A stretch of DNA of 64,000 nucleotides from Dipteris shenzhenensis. Its lineage: Eukaryota > Polypodiophyta > Polypodiopsida > Gleicheniales. Shown here piece by piece: positions 10,218-21,510 of this stretch. The stretch is from the NCBI GenBank assembly GCA_047967505.1, contig CM106540.1; one strand, given 5' to 3'. The stretch's first letter is position 1. Each line of letters starts with the position of its first letter. Made by a program: the position numbers and the translations under genes. The notes under the pieces were generated by a model. The model saw nothing but the letters and a program-made list of their open reading frames with translations. It did not search any database and had not been told where the DNA came from.

Positions 10218-10218
10218 G

Positions 10219-10230
10219 TGGTATTAGAGC
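10219..10230 (+). promoter_or_regulatory. Primer binding site, tRNA-iMet-like
   Basis: TGGTATTAGAGC, one mismatch from the standard TGGTATCAGAGC. Confidence 0.7.
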
Positions 10231-10780
10231 TCTTGCTACACTCCACGAGGACTGAGATTGAGAGGTACTTCTCCAAGAAATTGTTGGAAAGAGAGTTGAA
10301 GGATCTATCGACTGAGATTTCGAAAAGAGAGCTCTAAATGTACTTGGGATGTTGGGAGAGTGGTAAAATTGTGAGTTAATTCTTGGGGGCCTTAAGACTT
10401 TAATCAAAGCCTTCCTCTTTAAGAAAAACGAAAACAGAGAGCTTTCTCTATTTTGTGATGCCACGCGATCTTCTTCTTCTCCTCTCCCTTTGCAACGTTC
10501 CTTCCATCTACTCTCTTCATAGCATAAGCCTTTCAAAGCCTATTGCTAAGCCTCTCCACACAATAAGCAAAGATTCCAAGCTCAAAAAATTCGTTTGGTT
10601 TCTCTTCCTATCATGAACGGCTGCGCGAAATCAAGGGAGAGCAGCCCATAAAAATTTGGCAATGAAATTGCTTCTAAAGTGTAATGATTGAGAAATTTTC
10701 ATTTTTTATTGAGTGTAAGAGTTTTTTTTGCTTCTGCAAAATGGCACATCATCTTCCACCATGTCCTACAATTCAAGAGC
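10231..10780 (+). other. Leader / degraded gag start of the gypsy element
   Basis: Contains a short open stretch (RTEIERYFSKKLLEREL near 10,247) that could be the Gag N-terminus, then about 400 bases without a recognised frame. Several stops. Confidence 0.4.
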
Positions 10781-10789
10781 AAATTAATG

Positions 10790-11380
10790 CAGTTCACCTT
10801 CAACTTTTGCAAGAGAGATCAACGAGAGAAGTTAGAAAAAGAACTTGATAGATCTAAGAGCAAGAAAAGAAAGAGACATGCAAGGGATGAGAGTTCATCG
10901 GGATCTGATTCAGAGGGAGTGATTTGTAGAGCTGCTAAATCTGCATTGAGAGAGAAAAAGGAAAATAAAATTAGTGGGAAATCTTTTACTTTTCAAAATT
11001 TTGATGGGAAAAAAGATGCAAAATTTGTTTTAGCATGGATTAGTTAGCATGATGATTATTTCCAGGGTGAATGGTTTCCTGAAAAAGATAAAATTAAATG
11101 TGTTGTTAACCATCTTATTAACAATGCCGCACTATCGTGGCATGTGGTCAAAAATATTAAAAGACGACCAACTACTTGGAAGGAATTGAAGAAAAGATTG
11201 AAGAAAGAATTTTCTCCGACACAATTCAAGTCGAAAGTCTGTCAACAATGGGATAGTCTGCATCAACTTGAAAAAGAGAATGTTGCCATATATGTTGAGA
11301 GATTTTGGCAATCTCTCATTTAACTTCAAACCATAGATAGGATTTCTGAGAAAGGGCAAAGGAGAAAATTCGGATTGTTT
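10790..11380 (+). pseudogene. Gag fragment (Ty3/gypsy)
   Basis: A basic, Ser/Asp-rich segment (KSKKRKRHARDESSSGSDSE) leads into the retrotrans_gag pattern: FTFQNFDGKKDAKFVLAW, then GEWFPEKDKIKCVVNHLINN, ALSWHVV, TTWKELKKRLKKEFSP and an EKENVAIYVERFWQSL segment. There is a stop at 11,045 and another near 11,322. No zinc knuckle or protease follows; RT begins within tens of bases, so these were deleted. Confidence 0.8.
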
Positions 11381-11381
11381 C

Positions 11382-12145
11382 TTGGACGAATTACCCCCAG
11401 GTTTACCCAAGTCTAGACCTAAAGATCATCACATAGAGATTTTACTTGAAAATTCACCTCCTTGTAGAGCTCCATATCGAGTAAACATTTTCGAAAGAAA
11501 AGAGATTCAAAGACAAATTGAAGAATTGTTGGAAAGAAAATTGGTTAGACCAAGTACCTCCCCGTATGGTGCTCCAGTCCTTTTGGTGAAAAAGAAAAAT
11601 GGCACGTTTAGGATGTGTGTGGATTATAGAGCACTTAACAAACTTACAATCAAGAATCGATATCCAATTCCAAGAGTAGATGATTTACTTGACAAGTTGA
11701 GAGGAGCTAAAGTCTTTAGCAAGATTGATCTTAAATCTGGTTATCATCAAGTTAGAATGACAGAAGAAGATGTTTACAAAACTGCTTTCAGAAAGCAAAT
11801 CGGTCATTATGAGTTTTTGGTTATGCCATTTGGTTTGACCAACGCTCCAGCTACTTTTAGTGGAATGATGAACTGAACTTTCTAAAGCATCAAGATTGTG
11901 TCGTGGTATTCTTTGATGACATATTGGTTTTTAGCAAAAATACTAAAGATCACAAGGAACATTTGAAATTGACTTTTTCTCTTTTAAAAGAAAATCAATT
12001 ATACATCAATTTTGAGAAGAGTCTATTCTTTCAAGATCGCATTGAATACTTGGGTCATATCATTTCAAGTGAAGGTATTCAAATAGACCCAAAGAAAGTG
12101 GAATGTATAGAAACCTGGCCAAGGCCTAAACAATACATGAGTTGA
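11382..12145 (+). pseudogene. Reverse transcriptase (Ty3/gypsy)
   Basis: Two adjacent open frames. The first has [55 protein letters not shown] and [15 protein letters not shown]. The second has VVFFDDILVFS, the catalytic aspartate pair with FF in place of the usual YI/YV, then LGHIISSEGIQIDPKK. They are separated by a frameshift near 11,876. Missing residues between the frames and the stop at 12,145 make it inactive as it stands. The first frame has no ATG at its start, consistent with a deletion upstream. Confidence 0.9.
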
Positions 12146-12720
12146 GATCATTTTTAGGCTTATGTAGTTACTATAGGAAATCTGTTAGGAACTTTGCTTT
12201 CTTAGCAAATCCACTGACCTATCTCCTAAAGAAAACTACAAAGTTCATTTGGACTTCCAGCCTTGAAAAATCATTTCAAGCTTTAAAAGAAGCTTTAGTC
12301 AAATCCCTAGTACTTCAGTTACCGGACTTTTCATGACCTTTCTTTGTTGTCGCAACTGATGCTAGTGGAGCTAGGATTGGAGCCGTGCTTATGCAAGATA
12401 ATCATCCAATAGCATTTGAAAGTAGAAAGCTTAAGCCAGTAGAATTCAATTATAGCACCGATGACAAAGAATTGATAGTAGTTGTACATGCCCTAAGGAT
12501 TTGGAAGCATTATTTAATGAGCTTAGAATTTTTGATCAAGACTGATCAACAAAGCATTAAGCACATCTTGACGCAACCATTGATTTCTCTGATAGACATA
12601 TAAAAAATGGGCTTCTTTTATTCAAAGTTTTCAGCCAATGATTCAATATCAGCCAGGAAAAGAAATTACAGTTGCAGATGCATTAAGTCGAAGACCAGAA
12701 ATGAACAACATCTCAGTAAT
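12142..12720 (+). pseudogene. RNase H domain and RT thumb (Ty3/gypsy)
   Basis: Reads LRSFLGLCSYYRKSVRNFA, then FFVVATDASGARIGAVLMQ (first RNase H Asp in the ATDASG motif), YSTDDKELIVVVHALRIWKH (catalytic Glu in KEL), FLIKTDQQSIKHIL and VADALSRRPE. Stops at 12,335 and 12,602 split it. This is the standard RT-connected RNase H of chromovirus-type elements. Confidence 0.88.
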
Positions 12721-12725
12721 TAAAA

Positions 12726-12885
12726 TTCCCACATTGATCAAAAGCACGACATGTGGTTGAGCTTTTGAGGAACACCTCAAACTCAAAAATAAGGAATACA
12801 AGATAAGAAGATAAGATAAGATAAGAAGATAAGGCACACCCCCCATCCCTCTCTCTCCCCCCCTCTTCTCCTTGCTATACATCCA

Positions 12886-12942
<57 letters not shown>

Positions 12943-13815
12943 GCTGCATATCTAAGGCAGGTCTTATGAATGATTTATGAGCATTCATCTTATTTTTTGT
13001 GAACTCACACACACATTGTGTACAAATCATCAATTGGCGCCCAAAGAATCATTATGCCAAAAGCGGTTGTATTCTATATTTATAGTTTAATCACCTTGAC
13101 TAGTGGAAAGCATGTGGCTAGCAAGCCACCCTATCACTTATAGCATGTAAAGCTACCCTACATTTGGTGGGATTCATGGCATATAAATCTCTCCATATTA
13201 TCTAAATCTATCTTTTGCAAGAAATTTTTCCTTCAATAGGACTATGAAAGTCTCTTTATTGATAGCCGTGAATTTGAAATTAGAGATGTTCTTGAAGAAG
13301 GCATGCTTGCCAATCTTGAAAGGCATTCATAAGCATCAGGATCAATAGTAATTTACAATCTTGAAATGCATTTGGAGAATAGAGCCTACCAAAATTACTT
13401 GTATACCTCTACTTTGATGTAGCTAAGGAAGAGAAAGCCCTTCTCTTAAGGCACTTCAGAGTGACTTCATCAGGATCAATCCCTATGTGACGTGTTTGCA
13501 TCTTTGTAAACTCAGGAGAATCCATTTCCTACTAAAGGCCACTCAAACCGAGTCAAATGTGCAGAGAAACCTTTTCCCTCTACAAGTGTGATCACAACAG
13601 GATTCAAGTGAGCTCCAGATATGCATCTCTAGTGGAAAGAACAATCATTGCCACACCCATCTCTTCTTGTTCATGATGTGAGAGCCTGCCAAGCAAAATT
13701 CAGAAAGTGCCCAGGGAGTAGCTCCCACCTATTTTATAACACAAGAAAATTAGCACTTGCCACTTGATTGATTGTGTTTACTTGGAAGCAATAAGATATA
13801 GGTCTTGCTGATGGT
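12726..13815 (+). repeat. Repeat block A (partner of 20,363-21,097), candidate LTR end plus leader
   Basis: Shares its sequence with block B from TTCCCACATTGATC onward, except for a longer microsatellite here and about 210 bases present only here (about 13,100-13,320). TTGGCGCCC at 13,034-13,042 resembles the primer site of Tat-like Ty3/gypsy elements, and CA lies just before it, so the first 300 bases could be an LTR. No protein was recognised. Confidence 0.6.
12891..12935. repeat. (TC)n microsatellite
   Basis: Uninterrupted TC dinucleotides; block B lacks this expansion. Confidence 0.95.
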
Positions 13816-15560
13816 TTGTTTGAAGAAGAGCTGCCTATTGGCTTTGAGTAGAGAAATGGCTTAGTTTAGGATCCCATTCTTATAATGAGTAGTTCACATA
13901 GTGGTTTATTGCCTGTCTCTCAATGAACGCTTGGGATGATTACTAGTAGTTGATTCCATCATTGAAAAATTGGTTCTATCATTGAAACATTTGCAAGGAC
14001 TTGATCTAAGACAAGCCACACTAGTAAAAGGCTAGTTGCCGCACTTTTATGCTTCTTAGAGTGTGATGATTGAGTACACTTTGCTTCTCATTACACCAAG
14101 CACAACATTGATGTCAATCTAGCAGTGAAATACACAGAGTTTGGTGGGGGGTATGTTCTTTGCTACATCCATTAAGGAAGGAGATGAGCTCGAATAGGTC
14201 AGCACTTGTAGAGACTAAGATTGTTCATTGCTTCAAACTAATTTTCCCTCAAGAAGCTATTGACTAGCCTTGCATCTCCTGCTGCTTGGGAATGACTATG
14301 CATTCTTGAATGCTTTCAAAGTGTAGGGCTCATTTGGGAGTCTTGCAAAAGATATCTAAGGGTATCATAGGCTAGGAGTTTTGGCACGTTCACTACTCAT
14401 GATTCTCCTGGATGCTTTGGGGTGTGCAAATAAAGCTGCCATAGTACTACCACTATCCACAAAACCTAGAAAGATAGCAACCAAGGGACCACTAGTGTCC
14501 ATGAGATGGATCATAGAGGGCTTTAAATACTTTCTGTTTCAAAGCACATGTGTATATTGCTTTTATAGCTCCAATAGACTCCGGGCTAAAAATTTCCTCT
14601 ATCTACCACAAGTTCTACTGTCCTAGTATAATGTAGTGGAATTGAGCAATGATCGCTCACAGTCAATAAGTGGAGATTCCATCAACAGGATCAGCCTCCA
14701 TTTTGGGAATTCTTGTCACAAACGGGTCAAAATCATGGGTTTCTCCATCCTGAATTATGGTAATATGCTACATATTTGGAATATGCCTTTACATATTGGA
14801 AATGACCAAGTATATACAGATACAAGATTGCCAAAGCCACTTTTAATTCCTGCAAAGACCATGTCATACAATTGCAATGGTAAAATGCCCTAGATCAGCA
14901 AGTGCTTATAAAATTATAGACTTTCCCCATATAATAAATCCCTAAAATAATTCTAAACAAGTTATGCAAAACTTATCCCAACTCAAAATTCCTTGTATTT
15001 CTGAAGAAACGTAGCAAAGACGATTGCACAATCCATCAAATTACTAAAAGTGTAAGAGAGAAAGCATGCTCCAAAGAATAGTGCCTATCTCCGTCAAATT
15101 GTTTAATAGGATTGAAGGTGAGGAATCTACCAAATCTCAATAAAAAAGAGGACAAACTTGTGCTTTTGACATGCTTGCTCTTGGAGGGTCACCACATTAG
15201 GGCAGATCTGTTAAAACCCTAAACTGCTACATTGGTGGTAGAGTATGGATACTATGTAGAAACTATTTTTCAATCCTTTGAATGTCACATTGGTTGTAGA
15301 GTATGAGCAAAAACCATGTTTTGATCCCTTGTACAAAGTTAAAGGAAAAATCTTAAACTTTGAACAACTTGGGAAATAGTTCTCATACAAATGTAGTGAA
15401 GAGGGAGGAGAAGGTAGGAAGAAATAAGATGAGATAGGCGACAAGTACCTTATGGCATGGTTCATCTCTAGACTGAAAAAATCCATTCGTAAGGACATGA
15501 AAAAAGTTAGCAACTATGCACATTTTAGCGATGCTCATGAAGCTGAATTGACATTGAGGA
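13816..15560. other. No recognised gene
   Basis: Only short ORFs (14,381-14,626 and 14,636-14,893 plus; 15,211-15,513 minus), none with a motif I know. Probably old TE debris. Confidence 0.4.
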
Positions 15561-15574
15561 TGACATGACTGATT

Positions 15575-16540
15575 CTGATATTGATACTAATGACTATAAA
15601 TCAAGTCAAAGTAATTGCCTTGGATGTTTACCCTATGCCTCTTTTGGATTATATAATTGACTCTCTCACCCACTCCAAATTGTTTTCCATGCTCAACTTG
15701 AAATCAGGATACTGGCAGATTCAAGTGAAGGAGCAGGACCGACCCAAAATAAATTTTCGGAGATCAGAGGGTCTTTTTTAATTCAATGTGATGTCCTTTG
15801 GTTTGATTATAGCCCATGGAAGCTTTCAGCAAATACTTGATGAATTTTGTATTGCATAAGGTGATCATGGAGTGCAATGTGGTCATATCCTTGGATGACG
15901 TTTTGATTCACAATGCAACCATGGAAGAGCATCTCATTTTCTTGGAACAAGTGATCTGATAACCACACCGATACAATCGCAAAGTAAATGCAAAAAACTG
16001 CTAGTGGGCTCACACGGAATTGAAATACCTAGGTTTCATTATCTCTATCGAAGGAGTATGCCCAGATCTGGCTAAAGTTCACACGCTATAGTTTAATGTC
16101 TCACAATTTTACCCTATCCCACAAAATCCAAAGGAGCTTCATTGTTTTTTGGGTATGGTGAGGTCCAGTTCTTGCTTCAATCCTCACTCTCAGAAATGGC
16201 AGACTGTCTAAGGAAGTTGTTACATTATAATATACCCTTATTTGGTATGAGCAATGCAAGCAAGATTTCGACTCCATACGCATGACCCTATCTGAGGATG
16301 CATTATTACGACACCTAGACTTTAACAAACCATTTGTTATCTAGGCCGATGCTTCTTGGAATGTTCTAGGTGTAGTTCTTCTTCAACACGATTCACACGG
16401 TTATCTCCGACCAATATACTACGTAAATAAATCTCTGTTAAAATAGCAAGCAAATTATTTTGCAATAAATTTGGAACCTAGCTTTAGTATGGGCAGTAAT
16501 GAAGCTCCATCGGTACACCCATGCATTAGGGGAACTTTGG
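15575..16540 (+). pseudogene. Ty3/gypsy RT-RNase H remnant
   Basis: Plus-strand reading gives VYPMPLLDYIIDSL, FSMLNLKSGYWQIQVKEQDR and FNVMSFGL, the RT palm; the catalytic DD region near 15,895 is frameshifted. Later come ELKYLGFIISIEGVCPDLAK, NPKELHCFLGMVRSS, and ADASWNVLGVVLLQHDSHGY with YYVNKSLL of RNase H (about 16,345-16,440). Multiple frameshifts and stops. It is a different lineage from the 9.5-kb element, judging by the GYWQI motif. Confidence 0.8.
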
Positions 16541-17736
16541 ACTCAAAAAGGGCCTCATAAGGAGAGGATTAGGGGATGGGTAATCAGAATTAAGGAATAG
16601 GTAATCTTCTTGATTTTTGGAAAAAATCCATTAGTAGGATTCATTAAAGGAGAGGATTTACAGTGTCAAAACTAATTTGTTAGTATTCTCTCCCTTTGAC
16701 AGTCCAGATGCATGAAGGATCGATCAACTATGTGATCCCAGGGATGACGCGGCTCACAATTGTGCCTCAATTTGAGCCATTAGATCATTTTCAATATAAG
16801 GCTCATGATTAGAGCTTTATTTGATCTGTAGGATCACATCATGCATCTAAGGGTGCACAATGGGTGGGCCAATGACATGTGGCACCACCTGGGTATGCAG
16901 CAAAGATCTGATGGCTCGCACGATGAGCACGACCATCCGTCCTAAATAGGAGGCTCCCACTATCTTTCCAATAGTTCTTTCCCAAAATTAGTTCGTGATC
17001 ATGGGAATGAGGGATTTGGATGTTTCGGAAAGATGGAGGCTACCGACAATACTTACGAAAGTGTCCATACTTGCCACAATTGAACATCGAGGCCTTCCCT
17101 TACTGTCATGATCTGGAAGCTTTGTATTTTGATCTAGAATTATGGGTTGTTCAAGAAACTGGTATTGAGGAGGGAAACACAAAGCAAATTGTGGATTCTA
17201 GATATGATCTATGTCCATCAGTATAGGAGCAAATGTCGGCATGTGAAGAATTGAGGGTAAAGGAGGAATTTTGGCTTTGAATTTTGAGGAGTTGAATTCA
17301 ATCCTCTGTTACTCAATAAGGCCTTATTGAATGTCTAAGGACCCTGGTCTTGCGTCCTCTGAGAAATGTTGGGCCTCAATTGTAGCCATAGGAAAAATAG
17401 CTTGAGATCTTCGAGAGATCTTCAGGCATGTTGGGATCCATGCAAGGGAGCAGATGTGTAATTTTAACCCCAAATTATGAAACTCTCGGTTGTCTAGCTT
17501 AGCTTCTGCAATTGTGTTAGAGCATCCTTGACCTTGTCAATGTTGTCGAATGCAAACATTAATGCATGTCATAGATGCAGCCAAGATGATTTGATTTGTG
17601 CATCCAACTAGTGATACCAGGCTGCTACAAGACCTTGCAAAGAGGGTTTGATTTCCTTTGCTTGCTGAGAATTGAACTAGTGATGATAATCTGCCAGGTT
17701 TGCAAAATGATCAAGCTAGAGGTGTACATCTTGGGA
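16541..17736. other. No recognised gene
   Basis: Contains a 68-codon plus frame (17,020-17,226) with no recognised domain. The right limit is where the second kinase-hAT copy begins. Confidence 0.4.
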
Positions 17737-18215
17737 CAATTGCCATTTAATGAAGGGTCCTTTAGGTGTTATGTTGATACACACTTAAAGGGAGGAGCTG
17801 AGAAGAAAGCACAAGCATAAGGCAAGCTAGAGGATGCAATCAAAGGATTTGGAGATGTGGTGCAGAGAATCAACTTCTTTTGTGCCAACGTGCACCATTT
17901 AATCCATGCTCGTCTAACTGGAGTAGCACGCTTGCATAAGGCCTAATGGCTCCATACAGACTTGCATCCTGGTAACATCTTGCATGATTTTACTCCAAAT
18001 GGTGCATGTTGAGTTGGAATTATTGATTGGGAAGTGGCATAATATATTTCTGAGGATGCTTGCATAAGGCCCAATGGTTCCATACAAACTTGCATCTTGG
18101 CAACATCTTGCTTGATTTTACTCCAAATGATGCATGTCGAGTTGGAATCATTGCTTGGGGAATGGCACAAGATATTTCTGAGGATCATAGAAAGGCCTTC
18201 AAAATGATGAAGCTT
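17737..18215 (+). pseudogene. Protein-kinase-like pseudogene, catalytic part duplicated (copy 2)
   Basis: LPFNEGSFRCYVDTHLKGG and DAIKGFGDVVQRINFFCANV are followed by two tandem versions of the catalytic segment. The first reads WLHTDLHPGNIL then VGIIDWE, with stops before and within it. The second reads WFHTNLHLGNILLDF then VGIIAWGMAQDI, with catalytic Asp to Asn and DWG to AWG. Neither can be active. The unmutated form HTDLHPGN...DWG resembles kinase-fold catalytic and metal-binding loops; the family is not identified. Confidence 0.6.
17935..18182 (+). repeat. Tandem duplication of the kinase catalytic segment (about 124 bp x 2)
   Basis: TTGCATAAGGCC starts each unit (about 17,934 and 18,059). 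The units match through TTTCTGAGGAT with scattered substitutions. Copy 1 at 7692 has one unit. Confidence 0.85.
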
Positions 18216-18245
18216 TATTCATAGTCTTCCCTTATTAGAGAAGTC

Positions 18246-18683
18246 ATGCACCAACAAAGCAATTCAATGGAAAATGTTCAAATGCAAGGTTCTATGGTTT
18301 GGCTTTGGAGTAAGCTCTCCCATAGCACATTCCCACAAGATAACATTTCTGAGTACTTCAAGCTTGCAAATTTATGTCAAATGTTTATTCTTGGCTCAGT
18401 TGAGGATGAAAGGTGTTTTAGTAGTCTAGGTTACTTGAAGAATAAGCTTCGCAATAAGCTAGATGAGAACTTAGATCTTAGCTTGAGATTGTATTATTGT
18501 TCGTATGATGTTACTAGCTTTCCATATGATAGAGCAGTAGCACTGTGGAAGTCAAATTGTAAAGGAAAGGCTATAATTAGCTTTTTGGAGTATATGAACT
18601 CAACTTTGAGAACTTTCCCCGTATTTGAAGGATATTCATTACCCTTGAAGAATTTAATGCTTTGTATAATTTATAAATGCTAG
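18246..18683 (+). pseudogene. hAT transposase C-terminal dimerisation domain (copy 2)
   Basis: Open for 145 codons: EYFKLANLCQMFILGSVEDE, then RCFSSLGYLKNKLRNKLDEN and FPYDRAVALWK. It is closer to the hAT consensus than copy 1 (SVEDERCF retained) and stays open for about 35 codons further. It lacks the catalytic DDE part. An adjacent kinase-like segment lies in another frame, as in copy 1. Confidence 0.82.
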
Positions 18684-19757
18684 CTATTTATGTCTTTTTG
18701 GATTGTGAAATAGAAAAAAGAGTAGATTTTGGTATTATTAGTTTTAAATGTTGGCTATTTCATGTCTTTTTGGATTGTGAAATAGAAAAGAGAGCTAAGC
18801 ACTGTGGAAGTTAAGTTGTAAAAGGAAAGGATATAATTAGCTTGTTGAACTATTTTGAGAACTTTCTTTACAATGTATTTGAAGGATATTCACTACCCTT
18901 GAAATTTTTTATTTAAAAGAGTGAAAATTCGCCAATGGTTTGAAATTTTTAAAAATAATATATGAAAAAATCAGCCAATATGTTATGATACTATATTACT
19001 ATACCTTCGATTTGCTATCTCGCTGTCCCTCCACTATGTCAAAGACCTCTACATAGAATTGCTTCAATTGCGTCTTCTGGAATTAAAAGAAGAGTGTATT
19101 GACCAAAAAAGCCGTCTAAAGGCCGACTACAACTTACAGATAGTTCCCTGTGCAAAATGACTCTTAAAATGACGTGACAACTCCAATGTAAATAGAGTGT
19201 ACCCAGTCCAGGTGGTGACACAGGTGGTGTGTCCAGTCTCCTGTGAATGTGCGGTTTTTGTGCGTGTTGTAGGCATTGAATTAGCAGGAGTGGATGCAGG
19301 TTGGAATTGGTGATGACACATGGTGCTGCTGGGTTGCTTCGGTTTTTCCTCGACAATCTCTCCAAACCTTCTTCATCGGTCAAAGGTCGGGGCGGTCGGG
19401 GAAGCAAATTCGCATTCGAAAGCATTACCATTTCACAACAGCCAAACATGCTCTTTCTCTTTGTAGGTTAGAAGAGGCTCAATCAGACAATCAACGATGG
19501 AAGGCTCTCTGTTGTCATACACAGCAAAGAACAGATTTTGCTCTCGCAGATGGTAAATCGTGCTGCTTCCAGGATTTCGCTGCTCGGGTACCGTTCGTGA
19601 GTTGCCCTCTATGTCTTGCTAGCTCATGGGCCCCAAAGCTCTGGATCCCAATTCGGAGAGCAATGCTCAACCTTGGATTGCACGGCTCTACATACAAATG
19701 AAGGAAACAAATCTCTTTATCGTAGAGGAGAGGGCGGAGCTGTACAATTTGTCAAAG
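18684..19757 (+). repeat. 3' part of kinase-hAT repeat copy 2
   Basis: Matches 8290-9498 including the internal duplication after the hAT domain. Short ORFs on both strands (for example 19,039-19,449 minus, 19,294-19,701 plus) have no recognised domain. Confidence 0.7.
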
Positions 19758-20362
19758 CACAAAATATGTAGAACCGGAGAGACAATCTGTGGAGATACAC
19801 AAACGTTAAGAAGACGTAGACAAAAAAGGACAACCATGAACGGGCAAGAAGGGCTCCGAGAAGAATTACTCTCAAATCACAAAGAAGAAGGCAGAAACTG
19901 TCATGCGATTGCAAGAAGATTTGAGTGCATGATTCAAATGGGGAAAGAGAAAGGAATCCAGATGGGCACTCTAATTCTACAAAACTTGTGGCTCACCACA
20001 AATTTATGTGGTTCTTGCAATAGATTGAGCAACGAAACACGCCGCGATTCTGCATCAGGCTTGCACTTTTGTCTTGGGTCTGCATTGCCTATACATTCGT
20101 CCTTGGCCTGCATTCCAACTTCGAGTCCAGATCCTAGTCTGGTTTATTGCAAAAGACATGTCGTTGTTTGTGCTTTGCTCCTAGCGAAGAAGATAAGAGA
20201 ATCGAAGGTGATGATATTAGATAGGATTCCAAGGAGTTTCCCCGATCTTCAGATACATTTTGCGGGCAACCATATGCAAAATGGAAGATGGCGTGTGAGT
20301 TGAGTCTGAAGGCATGTCGGGCGATCTTTGGCGTTCCTCCAATCAAACCTCCTGCCTTCTTC
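19758..20362. other. Unique 605-bp link between two repeated blocks
   Basis: In copy 1 this position is taken by the gypsy element. A 225-codon plus frame (19,626-20,303) runs across the breakpoint at 19,757, with no recognised domain; half of it lies in repeat copy 2, so it is probably a chance frame. Confidence 0.45.
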
Positions 20363-21097
20363 TTCCCACATTGATCAAAAGCACGATACGTGGTTGAGCC
20401 TTTGAGGGACACCTCAAACTCGAGAATAAGATAAGATAAGAAAGCACCCCCCCTTCCCTCTCTCTCTCCCTCCTTGCTGCACATGCAAGTCGTACTACAC
20501 ACACACACTGTCACACACGTTGTGTACAAATCATCCATTGGCGCCCAAAGAATAATTAATCCGAAAGAGGTTGTATTCTATATTTATACTTTAATCACCT
20601 TGACTAGTGGAAAGCATGTGGCTAGAAGCTAAGATCAATAGTAATTCACAATCTTGAAATGCATTTGGAGAATAGAGTCTACCAAAATTACTTGTATACC
20701 TCTACTTCGATGCAGCTAAGGAAGCGAAAGCCTTCTCTTAAGGCACTTCAGAGTGACTTCATCGGGATCGATCCCTATGTGACGTGTTTGCAGCTTTGTA
20801 AACTCAGGAGAATCCATTTCCTACTTAAGGCCACTCAAACCGAGTCGAATGTGCAAAGAAGCCTTTTCCCTCTGCAAGTGTGATCACAACAGGATTCAAG
20901 TGAGCTCTAGATATGTGTCTCTAGTGGAAAGAACACACCCATCTCTTCTTGTTCATGATGTCAGAGCCTGCCGAGCAAAACTCAGAAAGTGCCCAGGGAC
21001 TCAGCTCCCACCTTTTTTATAACACAAGAAAATCAGCGCTTGCCACGTGATGATTGTGTTTACTTGGAAGCAATAAGATATATGTCTTGCTGATGGT
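20363..21097 (+). repeat. Repeat block B (partner of 12,726-13,815)
   Basis: Starts TTCCCACATTGATC and runs to CTTGCTGATGGT as in block A. TTGGCGCCC recurs at 20,538-20,546. It has a short microsatellite and lacks about 210 bases present in A. Confidence 0.65.
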
Positions 21098-21419
21098 CAG
21101 TTCCATATCTCCATCGAGGAGGTTTTTGTCAAAGGTCTCCATGTAGAGGAAGCAACCAACCGGCTCAAAACATCTGGATTGCACAGACTCGAGAAGAAAT
21201 CTGTACTAAGTTTTCTATATAAGCAATTTCCCCTCCTACACAAACTCGAGGAGAAATCCGTGAGGTTTCTCTGTAAGCAAATTCCACTCTATCTCAAAAC
21301 TTGAATCGATAGCTGCTTGATGATTTGCCTATACCGAGATCCAACACAAATCGTCAGCCCCATCAAAATTTTGATTTTTCATGCAGCTTGGAACGCTACT
21401 CATATGTGGTTCTTCTGAG

Positions 21420-21510
21420 ATCATTACAGAGCTGTTGCAAGAATGTGAAGATATAGATTTTTACAACAAACGATAGCCATTAGGACAATTAGAGAAAAGT
21501 AGATTTTTTG
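21420..21510 (+). repeat. Direct repeat, left copy (about 90 bp)
   Basis: ATTACAGAGCTGTTGCAAG to GAAAAGTAGATTTT, nearly identical to 23,540-23,628. Confidence 0.9.

Larger units (their letters stand above)
9499..12735 (+). mobile_element. Ty3/gypsy retrotransposon, 5' LTR to RNase H, truncated 3'
   Basis: A putative 5' LTR is followed by a tRNA-iMet-like primer site, gag, RT and RNase H in order. Integrase and 3' LTR are missing; after the RNase H end (VADALSRRPE at about 12,667) the sequence changes to a block shared with 20.36 kb. The left boundary is exact: it is where copy 1 of the kinase-hAT repeat departs from copy 2. Frame breaks are fewer than in the other gypsy remnants here. Confidence 0.8.
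17737..19757 (+). repeat. Kinase-hAT repeat, copy 2
   Basis: Aligns with 4482-4689 joined to 7692-9498. It has no LTR insertion, which confirms that the LTR element at 4690-7691 entered copy 1 afterwards. It carries an extra tandem duplication of the catalytic segment (17,935-18,182). Confidence 0.85.

Noticed and set aside
12649-12942. Minus ORF rich in Arg-Glu
   Set aside because: Reads through a (GA)n microsatellite.
19626-20303. 225-codon plus ORF
   Set aside because: It crosses the boundary of a duplicated block, has no recognised motif, and its first part is not kept open in the sister copy. Listed only as a note.
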